Shown piece by piece: positions 16,624 to 25,021 of a stretch of DNA of 64,000 bases. Position 1 is the first letter of the stretch. Every line of letters begins with the position of its first letter. A model generated the notes under the pieces. That model saw only the letters and a program-made list of their open reading frames with translations. It was not told where the DNA came from and did no database searches. The DNA is from DATLXU01 sp035575515 (GTDB taxonomy: Bacteria > Acidobacteriota > Blastocatellia > UBA7656), in assembly GCA_035575515.1 (NCBI GenBank), contig DATLXU010000080.1, positions 27,517-91,516 on the forward strand, given 5' to 3'. A program made the translations under genes and the position numbers.

Positions 16624-18330
16624 ATGTCACGAACGCGATTACTGCTTGATGAGATCGAACAACTGCCCGCGTGGGCCGCTCGCATGGCGCGCAAGTACTA
16701 CGCGAGCGAAGCAAGCCACTTTCTGCTTCACGGAAATATTTATGACCTTGTGCGCTCAGGCTCGGAGTACATAAGTCTTTTGAATTATCTTCAGCGCGAG
16801 CTTGTCGGCACGAAGCACCTGCTGATGTACAACCGCAGTCAGGGCATCACGTTTGGCTCAGACGAAGCGGCGCGAGCATTCGCGGCTCAACTGCGCGTCG
16901 CGGACCCGCTCGCCGGGCGCGATCTCTTAAGGCAACTGCCGAAGGACCCCGCGCGCGCGCTCCCGTTAATCGAATACTTTCTACTTTACGCCGATCAGGT
17001 TGCCGTCATCATCAATTTTTTAGACACGATAATTCCTGCGGGCGACGTAAGTTTTATGTCGAGCGACGACCGCACTAACCTCGTATCATTCCAGCGGTGG
17101 ATAACAAGCTCGCGGCTGTTGAAAAAAGATAACATCGTGATTCTGATAGCCGAAAGTTTGGCCGAAGTGCATCCGCGCATCCGCCAGAACTCGCGGCTCG
17201 CAGCCATAGAGATTCCCTACCCCGACGCGGGCGAACGGCTTGAGTTTGTCCGTCACCTCCGCGCCCAGTTGCCGCAGCTTCAACTGGAAGTGACTGACGA
17301 GCAGTTGTCGCTCACGACTTCCGGTTTGAATCGAGTGCATCTGAACTCATTAATGCGAAGCGCAGCGACCGAGCGCGACGCGCTGACGCTTGAACGGATT
17401 CGCCAGAAGAAGAAAGAGTTGATTGAAGCAGAAACCGTCGGCCTCGTTGAATTCGTGCAGCCGCGCTTCGGTCTTGATTCCGTTGGCGGAATGGCGAGAG
17501 CGAAAGAGTATCTGCGCTCGATTGCAGACACCATCCGCGCCGGGAACACCGAAGAAGCGCCGATGGGCATATTGATTTCAGGTCCGGTTGGCACGGGCAA
17601 GACCTTTCTGGCCGAATGCTTCGCGCACGATTGCGGATTGAACGTCGTCGCGTTCAAGAATTTCCGCGAGCGGTGGGTAGGCTCAAGCGAAGCCAATCTC
17701 GAAAGGATATTGAACCTGCTTCAAACGCTTGCGCCGATAGTCGTGTTGATTGATGAAGCAGACGCCGCGCTTGGGAGCCGCGAAACGGGCGGGGATTCGG
17801 GCGTTGACGCGCGGATATTCTCGAAACTGGCAGCAGCGATGGGCGACACTCGGAATCGCGGGCGCGTTTTATGGATACTGATGACGAGCCGACCCGATCT
17901 GCTACCGATTGATTTGAAGCGGCAGGGCCGCGCCGAAGAGCACATATCGCTCTTTTATCCCGACACGGAAGAAGACCGCGCAGCCGTAGTTGAAGCGATG
18001 CTCCGTAAGAACAAGATTGAGCACGAAGTGACAGACTGGTCTCCGATAATAAAAACTTCGATGACGCTATCGGGCGCGGACATCGAATCAATGCTGATTC
18101 GCGCTCGCCGGATAGCTCGGATGAACGCGCGCAGCAAAGTCGCGCAACAGGACATCGAGCAAGTTGCTAATGAGTTCAGCCCCGCGCGCGACGAGATGGC
18201 CGTTGAGTACCAGATGCTAGTCGCGGCGCGCGAGGCCACGTCGCGCGAGATGATTCCCGAAAAGTACAGGCATCTGTCGCCCGCCGAGTTGAGCCAGAAG
18301 ATCGAGCAGTTGCGCCCGTTCGTGAGGTGA
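16624..18330 (+). CDS. AAA+ ATPase with a degenerate first and an active second AAA domain
   Basis: The 568-residue protein has an N-terminal AAA-like half (about 20-260) without a Walker A motif, and a classic AAA module in the second half: GPVGTGKTF (Walker A), VVLIDEADAALG (Walker B), MTSRPDLL (sensor 1 region) and an arginine-rich LKRQGRAEEH. The C-terminal lid continues to about 500. The overall type resembles Vps4/Cdc48-like AAA proteins. Since it follows pspA, an ESCRT-III relative, a disassembly role like that of Vps4 is an attractive inference. The substrate is not shown by the sequence. Confidence 0.85.
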   Translation: MSRTRLLLDEIEQLPAWAARMARKYYASEASHFLLHGNIYDLVRSGSEYISLLNYLQRELVGTKHLLMYNRSQGITFGSDEAARAFAAQLRVADPLAGRDLLRQLPKDPARALPLIEYFLLYADQVAVIINFLDTIIPAGDVSFMSSDDRTNLVSFQRWITSSRLLKKDNIVILIAESLAEVHPRIRQNSRLAAIEIPYPDAGERLEFVRHLRAQLPQLQLEVTDEQLSLTTSGLNRVHLNSLMRSAATERDALTLERIRQKKKELIEAETVGLVEFVQPRFGLDSVGGMARAKEYLRSIADTIRAGNTEEAPMGILISGPVGTGKTFLAECFAHDCGLNVVAFKNFRERWVGSSEANLERILNLLQTLAPIVVLIDEADAALGSRETGGDSGVDARIFSKLAAAMGDTRNRGRVLWILMTSRPDLLPIDLKRQGRAEEHISLFYPDTEEDRAAVVEAMLRKNKIEHEVTDWSPIIKTSMTLSGADIESMLIRARRIARMNARSKVAQQDIEQVANEFSPARDEMAVEYQMLVAAREATSREMIPEKYRHLSPAELSQKIEQLRPFVR

Positions 18331-18441
18331 TCGCTGTGCCTTTACGATTCATTGGTCTATTCGTTTTCGCAACCGGGCGCTACTTGATTTCGTTTGGACA
18401 ATTGACCAGGCTGCGAGACGAATGATCTTAAATGAGGCAAG

Positions 18442-19086
18442 ATGAGAAATATCGAAAACCAGACCATCATCGAAGAACTCATCAACAGCATCACGCATGG
18501 TGTGGGGCTGGCGCTGAGCGTCATCGGGTTCATCGTCCTTGTTACTCTTTCAATCCTGCACGGGACTGCGTGGCAGATAGCTGGCTGCGCGGTCTTCGGT
18601 CTCACGCTCATCTTTCTTTACACAGCTTCTACTTTGTACCACAGTCTTCGCACCGCGCGTGCAAAACGCGTCTTCAAGGTCGTAGATCACGCGGCGATAT
18701 ATCTGCTCATCGCGGGGACTTACACGCCGTTCACGCTCGTCAACCTTCGCGGGTTCTGGGGCTGGACTCTGTTCGGGTTGATCTGGACTCTGACCATTTT
18801 GGGAATCGCGTTCAAAATATTCTTCATTGATAAATTCAAGATACTATCTGCGCTGGTTTACATCGTGATGGGTTGGCTCGGCCTTGTAGCATTCAAGCCT
18901 TTGCTTGAGATGGTCCCGCTCGCAGGCATCATCTGGCTGCTTGCTGGCGGATTGTTTTACACGACGGGCGTGATATTTTTTGCCTCGAAGCACATTCCCT
19001 ACAGTCATGCTATCTGGCATGTTTTCGTTATGGCCGGAAGCATCTGCCATTACTTCGCGGTATTTTTCTCCGTGCTTCAAACTTGA
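18442..19086 (+). CDS. Hemolysin III / PAQR family membrane protein
   Basis: The 214-residue protein has seven predicted membrane helices and the family motifs: an early Glu and NSITHGVG, the segment LYHSLRTARAKRVFKVVDHAAIYLLIAGTY with conserved Ser, His and Asp, and the C-terminal HAIWHVFVMAGS with two His. These residues bind a metal in the related adiponectin receptors. Bacterial members may act as membrane hydrolases; the substrate is unknown. It converges with mutS, whose stop lies only 5 nt away. Confidence 0.92.
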   Translation: MRNIENQTIIEELINSITHGVGLALSVIGFIVLVTLSILHGTAWQIAGCAVFGLTLIFLYTASTLYHSLRTARAKRVFKVVDHAAIYLLIAGTYTPFTLVNLRGFWGWTLFGLIWTLTILGIAFKIFFIDKFKILSALVYIVMGWLGLVAFKPLLEMVPLAGIIWLLAGGLFYTTGVIFFASKHIPYSHAIWHVFVMAGSICHYFAVFFSVLQT

Positions 19087-19091
19087 ATGCG

Positions 19092-21653
19092 CTAGGAATC
19101 AGACGATTTCAAATCTTTTGCCCGCCGCTGCAACTGGTAAAGCCGCGTGAGCGCCTCAACCGGACTTAACTCGTTTATATCCATCTTCACAAGCGCATTC
19201 AACAAATCTCTATACTCAGGCGCGATTGCATCTGCTTTGCGCTTTTTTTCTGCAACAGCTTTCTTTCCGTTCGCGCTGTCATGTTCGTCAAGCAATTGAT
19301 TGGCGCGATGAAGAACGGGCTTCGGCAACCCGGCTATCTGCGCAACGTATATGCCGAAGCTCTTTTCAGCGCGACCCGCTTCGACCTTGTGCAGATATTG
19401 AACGCGGCCTTCACGCTCGCGCACCGCGAGGTGGAAATTCTTTACGCGCGGCAGGTAATCTTCCGCGTCCGTGAGCTCGTGATAGTGAGTAGCAAACAGA
19501 GTCTTCGCGGCGAGCTTCGGTTGGTTGTGGATGTATTCGATTATCGCGCGCGCAATCGAAAGCCCGTCTGCTGTCGAAGTTCCGCGCCCGATCTCGTCCA
19601 GCAGGATGAGGCTGCGCGGAGTCGCGTGATGGAGTATGTGCGCGGTCTCGATCATCTCTATCATAAAACTCGAATGGCCGCGCAGGGTGTAATCATTCAG
19701 CCCTATTCGCGTGAAGATGCGATCAATGATTCCAAGCCGCGCCAATTGTGCCGGAACGAAGCTGCCAATCTGCGCGAGCAAACTAATCAAAGCGACCTGC
19801 CGTAGATAAACCGACTTGCCCGCCATGTTCGGCGCGGTGATTAGCATAATTTGAACGTCACTGTTTGAGAGTCGCGCGTCGTTTGGCGTGAACTTTCTTC
19901 CTTCGAGCATCTGCTCGATCATCGGGTGACGGCCCTTCACAATCACAAGCTCGTCGCCGTCATTCAACTCAGGCCGAATGTAGTTGAACCGCGCGGCAAG
20001 CTCGGCAAGCGCGGCGAACAAATCAACGCGGGCGAGGCACTGAGCCACGCGCGTTATTCGCTCTGAGTGGCGGCTAATCTCATCGCAGACCTGCCGATAC
20101 AGATTTGTTTCAAGCTCAAGTACCCGCTCGCGCGCATTGGCAATCAGCGATTCGTGTTCTTTCAGCTCAAGCGTGAAAAATCTCTCAGCGTTCGTGAGGG
20201 TCTGCTTGCGAACATAATCGTCGGGCACGAGCGGCAGGTTCGGCTTCGTCACTTCGATGTAGTAGCCGAAAACTTTGTTATAACCGACCTTCAGCGAGCG
20301 AATGCCCGTGCGCTCTCGCTCGCGCTTTTCAAACGCGGCGAGGAACTCGCGGCCACCGCCCAAAGTCGAGCGCAATTGGTCAAGCTCAGTTGAGAAACCT
20401 GCGCGGATTATTCCACCGCGCTCGAAATTCGACGGCGGGCGATCAGCGATTGCCCCTTCGATATATTCAACGATGTCGTCGCAGGCGGCCAGCGGCTTAA
20501 TGAATTCTGCGGGCGCTTTCTCTCTTCCGAGTGCCGCGCGAATCTCTGAGACGCGTTTAAGGCTTGCAGCAAGCGCGAGCGTTTCATAAGGCGCGGCCAG
20601 TCTGCGGCGAATGCGACCGAGCAATCGTTCAATGTCTAGCACCTCATCGAGCGACTTCCGAACGCGCTCGCGCGCATGCTCTCGCTTGAAAAACCATTCG
20701 ACTGAATCCTGTCGCCCTCTAATCTCATTCAAGTCGAGAAGCGGATGGCGCAGCCACCTGCGCAGCAATCGTCCGCCCATCTGCGTCGCCGTCAAATCAA
20801 TTGTTGCGACTAGCGAACCTGTCGGCACGCCGCCGCTGAAATCCCATCCTTGAAAGATTTCGAGATTGCGGATCGTCTGCGGGTCGAGCTGCATAAACGC
20901 GCTCGCGCGATAGCTTTGAAGATGCGCGAGGTTGCTGAGCGCGTCTGGCTGCGTGTCTTTGAGATAAGCGATTATCGCGCCCGCCGCGCGCGTCGCGAGC
21001 CGTTGCCGTTCGATGCCGTAAGCATCGAGCGAGACGACTTCAAAGTGATCGAGCAAGGCGCGCCGCGCTTCACGAAATTCCAACTGCTCGTCAGCAAGTC
21101 GAGTGATTGCCCGTACTTCGATTGATGGCAATTCCGTGCTTCGCGCAATGAGTAGCTCTGCGGGCGCGATTCGCTCAAGCTCGCCTGCGGCCTGCGCCGC
21201 GTCGAGTTCAGTCGCACGGAACTCCCCCGTGCTCACATCTGCGTAAGCGATTCCTGCCAAGCGGCCATCAATTATCAAGCTCGCGAGATAATTATTCGCG
21301 CGTCCTTCGAGAAGGCCCGGCTCGACGACCGTGCCCGGAGTGATGATGCGAGTGACTTCGCGCTCGACCAATCCTTTGCCCGGCGGAGTTATTTGATCGC
21401 AGACAGCGACCTTGTAGCCGCGATTGATTAGCTTCGCCAAGTGGCTTCCGAGCGAGCGCACGGGGACGCCTGCGAGCGGGTGCGCATTGCCCTTGCCGAA
21501 CCACTTGCGCGTGAGCACGACGCCAAGCTCGCGCGCCAAAGTGTGCGCGTCTTCATCAAACGTTTCGTAAAAATCGCCGATTTGAAAAAGCAGGATCATG
21601 CCGGGATAGCGGCGTTTTATTTCAAGATACTGTCGCCGAAGCGGTGTGGTCAT
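19092..21653 (-). CDS. mutS: DNA mismatch repair protein MutS
   Basis: The 853-residue protein is full-length MutS1. It opens with the mismatch-recognition domain (LLFQIGDFYETF with the stacking Phe and Glu of FYE) and ends with the ATPase: ITAPNMAGKSVYLRQ (Walker A), LILLDEIGRGTSTADGLS (Walker B and signature) and ATHYHELTD. It recognises mispairs and small loops. No mutL is visible in the window. The usual helical C-terminal end is present, so the gene looks intact. Confidence 0.97.
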   Translation of the reverse strand: MTTPLRRQYLEIKRRYPGMILLFQIGDFYETFDEDAHTLARELGVVLTRKWFGKGNAHPLAGVPVRSLGSHLAKLINRGYKVAVCDQITPPGKGLVEREVTRIITPGTVVEPGLLEGRANNYLASLIIDGRLAGIAYADVSTGEFRATELDAAQAAGELERIAPAELLIARSTELPSIEVRAITRLADEQLEFREARRALLDHFEVVSLDAYGIERQRLATRAAGAIIAYLKDTQPDALSNLAHLQSYRASAFMQLDPQTIRNLEIFQGWDFSGGVPTGSLVATIDLTATQMGGRLLRRWLRHPLLDLNEIRGRQDSVEWFFKREHARERVRKSLDEVLDIERLLGRIRRRLAAPYETLALAASLKRVSEIRAALGREKAPAEFIKPLAACDDIVEYIEGAIADRPPSNFERGGIIRAGFSTELDQLRSTLGGGREFLAAFEKRERERTGIRSLKVGYNKVFGYYIEVTKPNLPLVPDDYVRKQTLTNAERFFTLELKEHESLIANARERVLELETNLYRQVCDEISRHSERITRVAQCLARVDLFAALAELAARFNYIRPELNDGDELVIVKGRHPMIEQMLEGRKFTPNDARLSNSDVQIMLITAPNMAGKSVYLRQVALISLLAQIGSFVPAQLARLGIIDRIFTRIGLNDYTLRGHSSFMIEMIETAHILHHATPRSLILLDEIGRGTSTADGLSIARAIIEYIHNQPKLAAKTLFATHYHELTDAEDYLPRVKNFHLAVREREGRVQYLHKVEAGRAEKSFGIYVAQIAGLPKPVLHRANQLLDEHDSANGKKAVAEKKRKADAIAPEYRDLLNALVKMDINELSPVEALTRLYQLQRRAKDLKSSDS

Positions 21654-21728
21654 AACAAAACTATATCATTCCCGAATCTACGCGAATTGATGCAAGTAGA
21701 TTAATGACGTTTCGCGCAGATTCGCGGA

Positions 21729-22442
21729 TCAATCTTTTCCAATTATCTTTTCAATCAATTCCTTTTGAGCGTTAAGTGATTCATACAGTCGCTTTAATTC
21801 GCCCGCGCCGATAAGCGTCACTTGCTCCCAGATTTCATGAAACGAGCCGGTCAATCTCTTACCTGCGAATCGCGCCGCGCGTTCGTCTGCAATCACTAGA
21901 AACAAGCGCGAGCGTTGAGTGTCATAAGCATGCTTGAGTCGTGTGAGCGCGCTGTCAATGCTCCCCGCAATCTGCACCTCAAAGACGTGGCTCAAGCGCG
22001 GTGACGAGGCGCTGTCGCGCCAAACCACGTCGTAGTATTCAAACTCCGTTTCCGCGTGGCGGCCTAAGATGCGGCCAATCTCAATAAGCATCCGTTGAGC
22101 TTCTTTATGAGAGACGGCGCGCGGCGTTTCTCTTATAACCACTGTCTCTGTTGGCCGCATGGCTTCGTCTTCGATGCGGCGGCGGCCTTTTGTAGTTATC
22201 GTCCACCGCGAGCCTTCGCGCTTGAGTTCACCTCTATCAACAAGCTGGCGGCCCGCGCGCTGAACCGCTCTGTGCCACGCGCTGCGACCCGACGCGTCTC
22301 GCTGGTCGAGGTCGTCTGCCGTCAGTTGCGGGAAATACCTCACGAGCCTTTCATACAGGTAGCGCAACTGGTCGCTGCCGCCTGTCGCATCGAGTTCTTG
22401 CAGTATCGGGAGTTCGATTCGCGCCGATTCGGGGAATGGCAT
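21729..22442 (-). CDS. Mrr-N-like winged-helix protein with possible nuclease-like C-terminal domain
   Basis: The N terminus (about 8-85) resembles the winged-helix domain of Mrr restriction proteins: ILQELDATGGSDQLRYLYERL, FPQLTADDL, WHRAVQRAGRQLVDRGEL and RWTITTKGRRRI. The C-terminal half (about 115-225) contains YYDVVW followed about 13 residues later by VFEVQ, which could be the Asp and Glu-x-Gln of a PD-(D/E)XK-like core. It could be a restriction or DNA-repair factor downstream of mutS, but this is inference. No methylase is nearby. Confidence 0.55.
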   Translation of the reverse strand: MPFPESARIELPILQELDATGGSDQLRYLYERLVRYFPQLTADDLDQRDASGRSAWHRAVQRAGRQLVDRGELKREGSRWTITTKGRRRIEDEAMRPTETVVIRETPRAVSHKEAQRMLIEIGRILGRHAETEFEYYDVVWRDSASSPRLSHVFEVQIAGSIDSALTRLKHAYDTQRSRLFLVIADERAARFAGKRLTGSFHEIWEQVTLIGAGELKRLYESLNAQKELIEKIIGKD

Positions 22443-22540
22443 TGTTCAGCTTTCAACGGTCAGCCTTCAGCAATCAGCCGGACAAAGATAAAACTCGGAC
22501 CGCGACCCTTTGCTGAAAGCTGAATGCTGAAAGCTGATGG
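22443..22540. repeat. Heptamer inverted-repeat array (GCTGAAA type)
   Basis: The right arm gctgaaa-gctgaat-gctgaaa-gctgatg (about 22512-22539) shows a clean 7-bp period; the left arm (cagctttcaacggtcagccttcagc) is its looser complement. It lies upstream of the Mrr-like gene. Confidence 0.75.
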
Positions 22541-22819
22541 CTTATTTAAGATTTGCTCGCCCGAAATTCTAGACGATGCAAATCACGATTGGCAACAGGC
22601 TGATAGTTTGCGCGGGCCGGATCAACACGCAAGCAGTTCTTGTATCGCCTTGTAATTTCTCATAAAGACTTGATTTCTGTCGCTTTGCTGTAGATACTGT
22701 TGCGTGTTTACATTGCGTGGATAGTCATAAATCCTTCATCGAATAAAGAGAGCGCGAAAGCTGTGCGCGCGAAGAGACCAATAATGAGCCGCTGAGGGTT
22801 TGCGGCAAACAGGAGAAAA
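22541..22819. other. Leader region upstream of the HU gene
   Basis: About 280 nt without a gene. It should hold the HU promoter; TTGATT and TAGATA occur near 22670-22696 but with a spacer of only 15 bp, so I do not call a promoter. No structured RNA stands out. Confidence 0.35.
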
Positions 22820-23290
22820 ATGACTAAAGCAGAGCTTGTCGAAGAAGTGGCTCGCGCGGCTGAATTGAACAAGCGCGACGCCGAAGTGATAGTCGAAACC
22901 GTTTTTGAATCAATAATCGGCGCGCTGCACCGTGGCGAAAAGGTCGAGCTTCGCGGCTTCGGAAGTTTCCGCACGCGCGAGCGCGGCCCGCGTCGTGGCC
23001 GCAATCCCAAAACGGGCGAGCCGGTTGACGTGCCTGCCAAGCGCGTCCCCTATTTCAAGCCGGGCAAGGAACTCAAAGAGTTCTTCACCGAAGGATCGGA
23101 AGGCGAGCCGGTAGCTGACGAGCCAGCGGCTGCGGCTGCAACCGGCGGGGGCGCAGAAACTTCTGTGGCTGGCGCAGGCGAAGCAGGCGGCGCTCCGAGC
23201 GAGGGCGGCGCGGCATCTTCAGAACCGGGCGGCAGCCCTGCTGAAGGCGGCAACGAAGGCTCATCAGGCGGCTCCCCGTTCATTCGATAA
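22820..23290 (+). CDS. HU/IHF family DNA-binding protein with disordered C-terminal tail
   Basis: Residues 1 to about 92 form a complete HU/IHF domain: MTKAELVEEVARAAELNKRD, then FGSFRTRERGPRRGRNPKTGE with the DNA-bending arm, and PAKRVPYFKPGKELKE. The tail of about 60 residues is almost only Gly, Ala, Glu, Ser and Pro and is acidic. HU with an extra tail is less usual, as most tails known are basic. The start has AGGAG upstream. It compacts or bends DNA; a regulatory role of the acidic tail is a guess. Confidence 0.92.
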   Translation: MTKAELVEEVARAAELNKRDAEVIVETVFESIIGALHRGEKVELRGFGSFRTRERGPRRGRNPKTGEPVDVPAKRVPYFKPGKELKEFFTEGSEGEPVADEPAAAAATGGGAETSVAGAGEAGGAPSEGGAASSEPGGSPAEGGNEGSSGGSPFIR

Positions 23291-23394
23291 TCGCTATTGT
23301 CGCCTGACACGAAAACGCTGAGCGCATTTTCGGCTGAGCCATTGATATACGGTTGAGCATAATTGCCCATCACAACTTTACAGCGAGCGAATAA

Positions 23395-23568
23395 ATGGGA
23401 AACGAAAAGCCCGGTCGCGTGAACGGCGAGGAAAGGCGCTCAGGCACGGACCGCCGCAAAGGTGAGCGGCGCGACTTTGAACGCAACACACAGGCTGGTG
23501 TGCTGACAACTCGCAAAGGCGAACGCCGCAAGAATGAGCGGCGAAAAAGCGAACCAAATAAAACTTGA
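23395..23568 (+). CDS. Small Arg-rich protein with repeated RRxxxRR motifs
   Basis: A 57-codon frame, shorter than most gene finders keep, lies between HU and a hairpin. The product contains ERRSGTDRRKGERR and later RKGERRKNERR, motif pairs of the GxDRRxGxxRR kind seen at the start of PilZ and other small bacterial proteins. The charge is strongly positive, so RNA or DNA binding is possible but not shown. It has no strong ribosome-binding site. It could be cotranscribed with the HU gene. Confidence 0.45.
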   Translation: MGNEKPGRVNGEERRSGTDRRKGERRDFERNTQAGVLTTRKGERRKNERRKSEPNKT

Positions 23569-23569
23569 A

Positions 23570-23598
23570 CCTGAATCTCGCTGGTTTCGAGATTCAGG
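23570..23598. terminator. Hairpin after the small Arg-rich gene
   Basis: CCTGAATCTCG and CGAGATTCAGG form a perfect 11-bp stem with a 7-nt loop (CTGGTTT), 2 nt after the stop codon. No T-run follows, so it may be a processing or attenuating hairpin rather than an intrinsic terminator. Confidence 0.5.
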
Positions 23599-23649
23599 CT
23601 GCATAGGCCAAGCGATCTTATAGTTTCAGCGCCTCAAATCCTCGAAGGC

Positions 23650-24930
23650 TTACGTCCCCGCTTCCCACGTGTTCATGTACTCAATCATCTCAGGCGTGAG
23701 CTTATCAATCTTTATGCCCATCGCTTCGAGCTTGAGCGACGCGATTTCGTTGTCAACCTCTTCGGGCAGCAGGTGAAGACCAGGCGCGAGCGTTCCCTTG
23801 TTGCGAACGAGATACTCGCACGACAAGGCTTGATTTGCAAAGCTCATATCCATCACTGATGCGGGATGGCCTTCGGCTGCGGCGAGATTAATCAAGCGGC
23901 CTTCGCCCAACACGACGACTCGCTTGCCCGACTCTTTCAACCTGTACTCTTCAACGAAGGGGCGAAGCGTCTCGCGCGATTCGCTCATCTCGCCGAGCGC
24001 GACAAGGTTCAACTCGACATCGAAGTGGCCTGAGTTAGCCACTATCGCGCCATCGTGCATGCTTGCGAAATGCTCGGCGTCAATAACGTGGCGATTGCCC
24101 GTGACCGTTATGAAAATGTCTCCGAGCGGCGCGGCTTCAGCCATCGGCATGACGCGGAAGCCGTCCATCACAGCTTCAATCGCGCGGATGGGATTGACTT
24201 CGCAAACGATGACATTTGCGCCAAGCCCGCGCCCGCGCATCGCAACCCCCTTGCCGCACCAGCCGTACCCAACGACGACAAGCGTGCGACCCGCAAGCAA
24301 AATATTCGTCGCGCGAATCACGCCGTCGAGCGTTGACTGACCTGTGCCGTAGCGGTTATCGAAAAAGTGTTTGGTCTGCGCGTCGTTGACAGCAATCGCG
24401 GGCCATTTCAGTCCGCCGCTCTTCTCGAGCGCGCGAAGCCGAACAAGGCCCGTCGTCGTCTCTTCAGTCGAGCCGACAAGCTGCGGCACAAGGTCTGGAT
24501 ATTCTCTAACCATCGTAGCAATGACGTCCGAGCCATCGTCAATGACAAGATTAGGGTGAGTGTCCAGCGCCATGCGAACGTGCTGGCGGTATGTATCGGT
24601 TGATTCGCCTTTGATGGCAAAAACAGGGATGCCGTATTCGACGACTAGCGCGGCGGCAACATCGTCTTGAGTCGAGAGCGGATTTGACGCAATCAGCACT
24701 GCGTCAACGCCGCCCGCTTTCAGCGCGCGCGCGAGGTTCGCCGTTTCAGTCGTGATGTGACAGCAGGCAACGAGTTTCATCCCTTCGAGCGGACGCTCGC
24801 GCTCAAACCTCTCTCTGATTAAGCGGAGCACGGGCATCTCGCGCTCGGCCCATTCGATTCGCTTGCGCCCCGCAGGCGCGAGACTCAAATCTTTAACATC
24901 GCAATTCGGCACTTGTGAGCTACTGGTCAT
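23650..24930 (-). CDS. ahcY: Adenosylhomocysteinase
   Basis: The 426-residue protein (from the ATG at 24930) shows the SAH hydrolase hallmarks: VACCHITTETANLARAL, the NDAQTKHFFDNRYGTGQS segment and the NAD-binding VVVGYGWCGKGVAMRGRG. The C terminus ends in the usual LTPEMIEYMNTWEAGT. It splits S-adenosylhomocysteine into adenosine and homocysteine, recycling the product of SAM-dependent methylation. The start has GAGGAGAG upstream; the longer frame from 24996 translates a repeat array and is rejected. metK lies directly upstream on the same strand, so both may be transcribed together. Confidence 0.96.
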   Translation of the reverse strand: MTSSSQVPNCDVKDLSLAPAGRKRIEWAEREMPVLRLIRERFERERPLEGMKLVACCHITTETANLARALKAGGVDAVLIASNPLSTQDDVAAALVVEYGIPVFAIKGESTDTYRQHVRMALDTHPNLVIDDGSDVIATMVREYPDLVPQLVGSTEETTTGLVRLRALEKSGGLKWPAIAVNDAQTKHFFDNRYGTGQSTLDGVIRATNILLAGRTLVVVGYGWCGKGVAMRGRGLGANVIVCEVNPIRAIEAVMDGFRVMPMAEAAPLGDIFITVTGNRHVIDAEHFASMHDGAIVANSGHFDVELNLVALGEMSESRETLRPFVEEYRLKESGKRVVVLGEGRLINLAAAEGHPASVMDMSFANQALSCEYLVRNKGTLAPGLHLLPEEVDNEIASLKLEAMGIKIDKLTPEMIEYMNTWEAGT

Positions 24931-24950
24931 GAAATCTCTCCTCAAAAAAA

Positions 24951-25016
24951 GTAGGCAGCAGGCGGTAGGCAGTTGAGCATTGCTTTTACTGCCCACTGCC
25001 TACCGCCTGCTGCCTG
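24951..25016. repeat. Heptamer inverted-repeat hairpin between metK and ahcY
   Basis: The left arm gtaggca-gcaggcg-gtaggca-gt (24951-24973) pairs with actgcctaccgcctgctgcctg (24995-25016); the match is nearly perfect over about 22 bp. Period is 7 bp. The loop is about 20 nt. Confidence 0.9.
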
Positions 25017-25021
25017 ATGAA

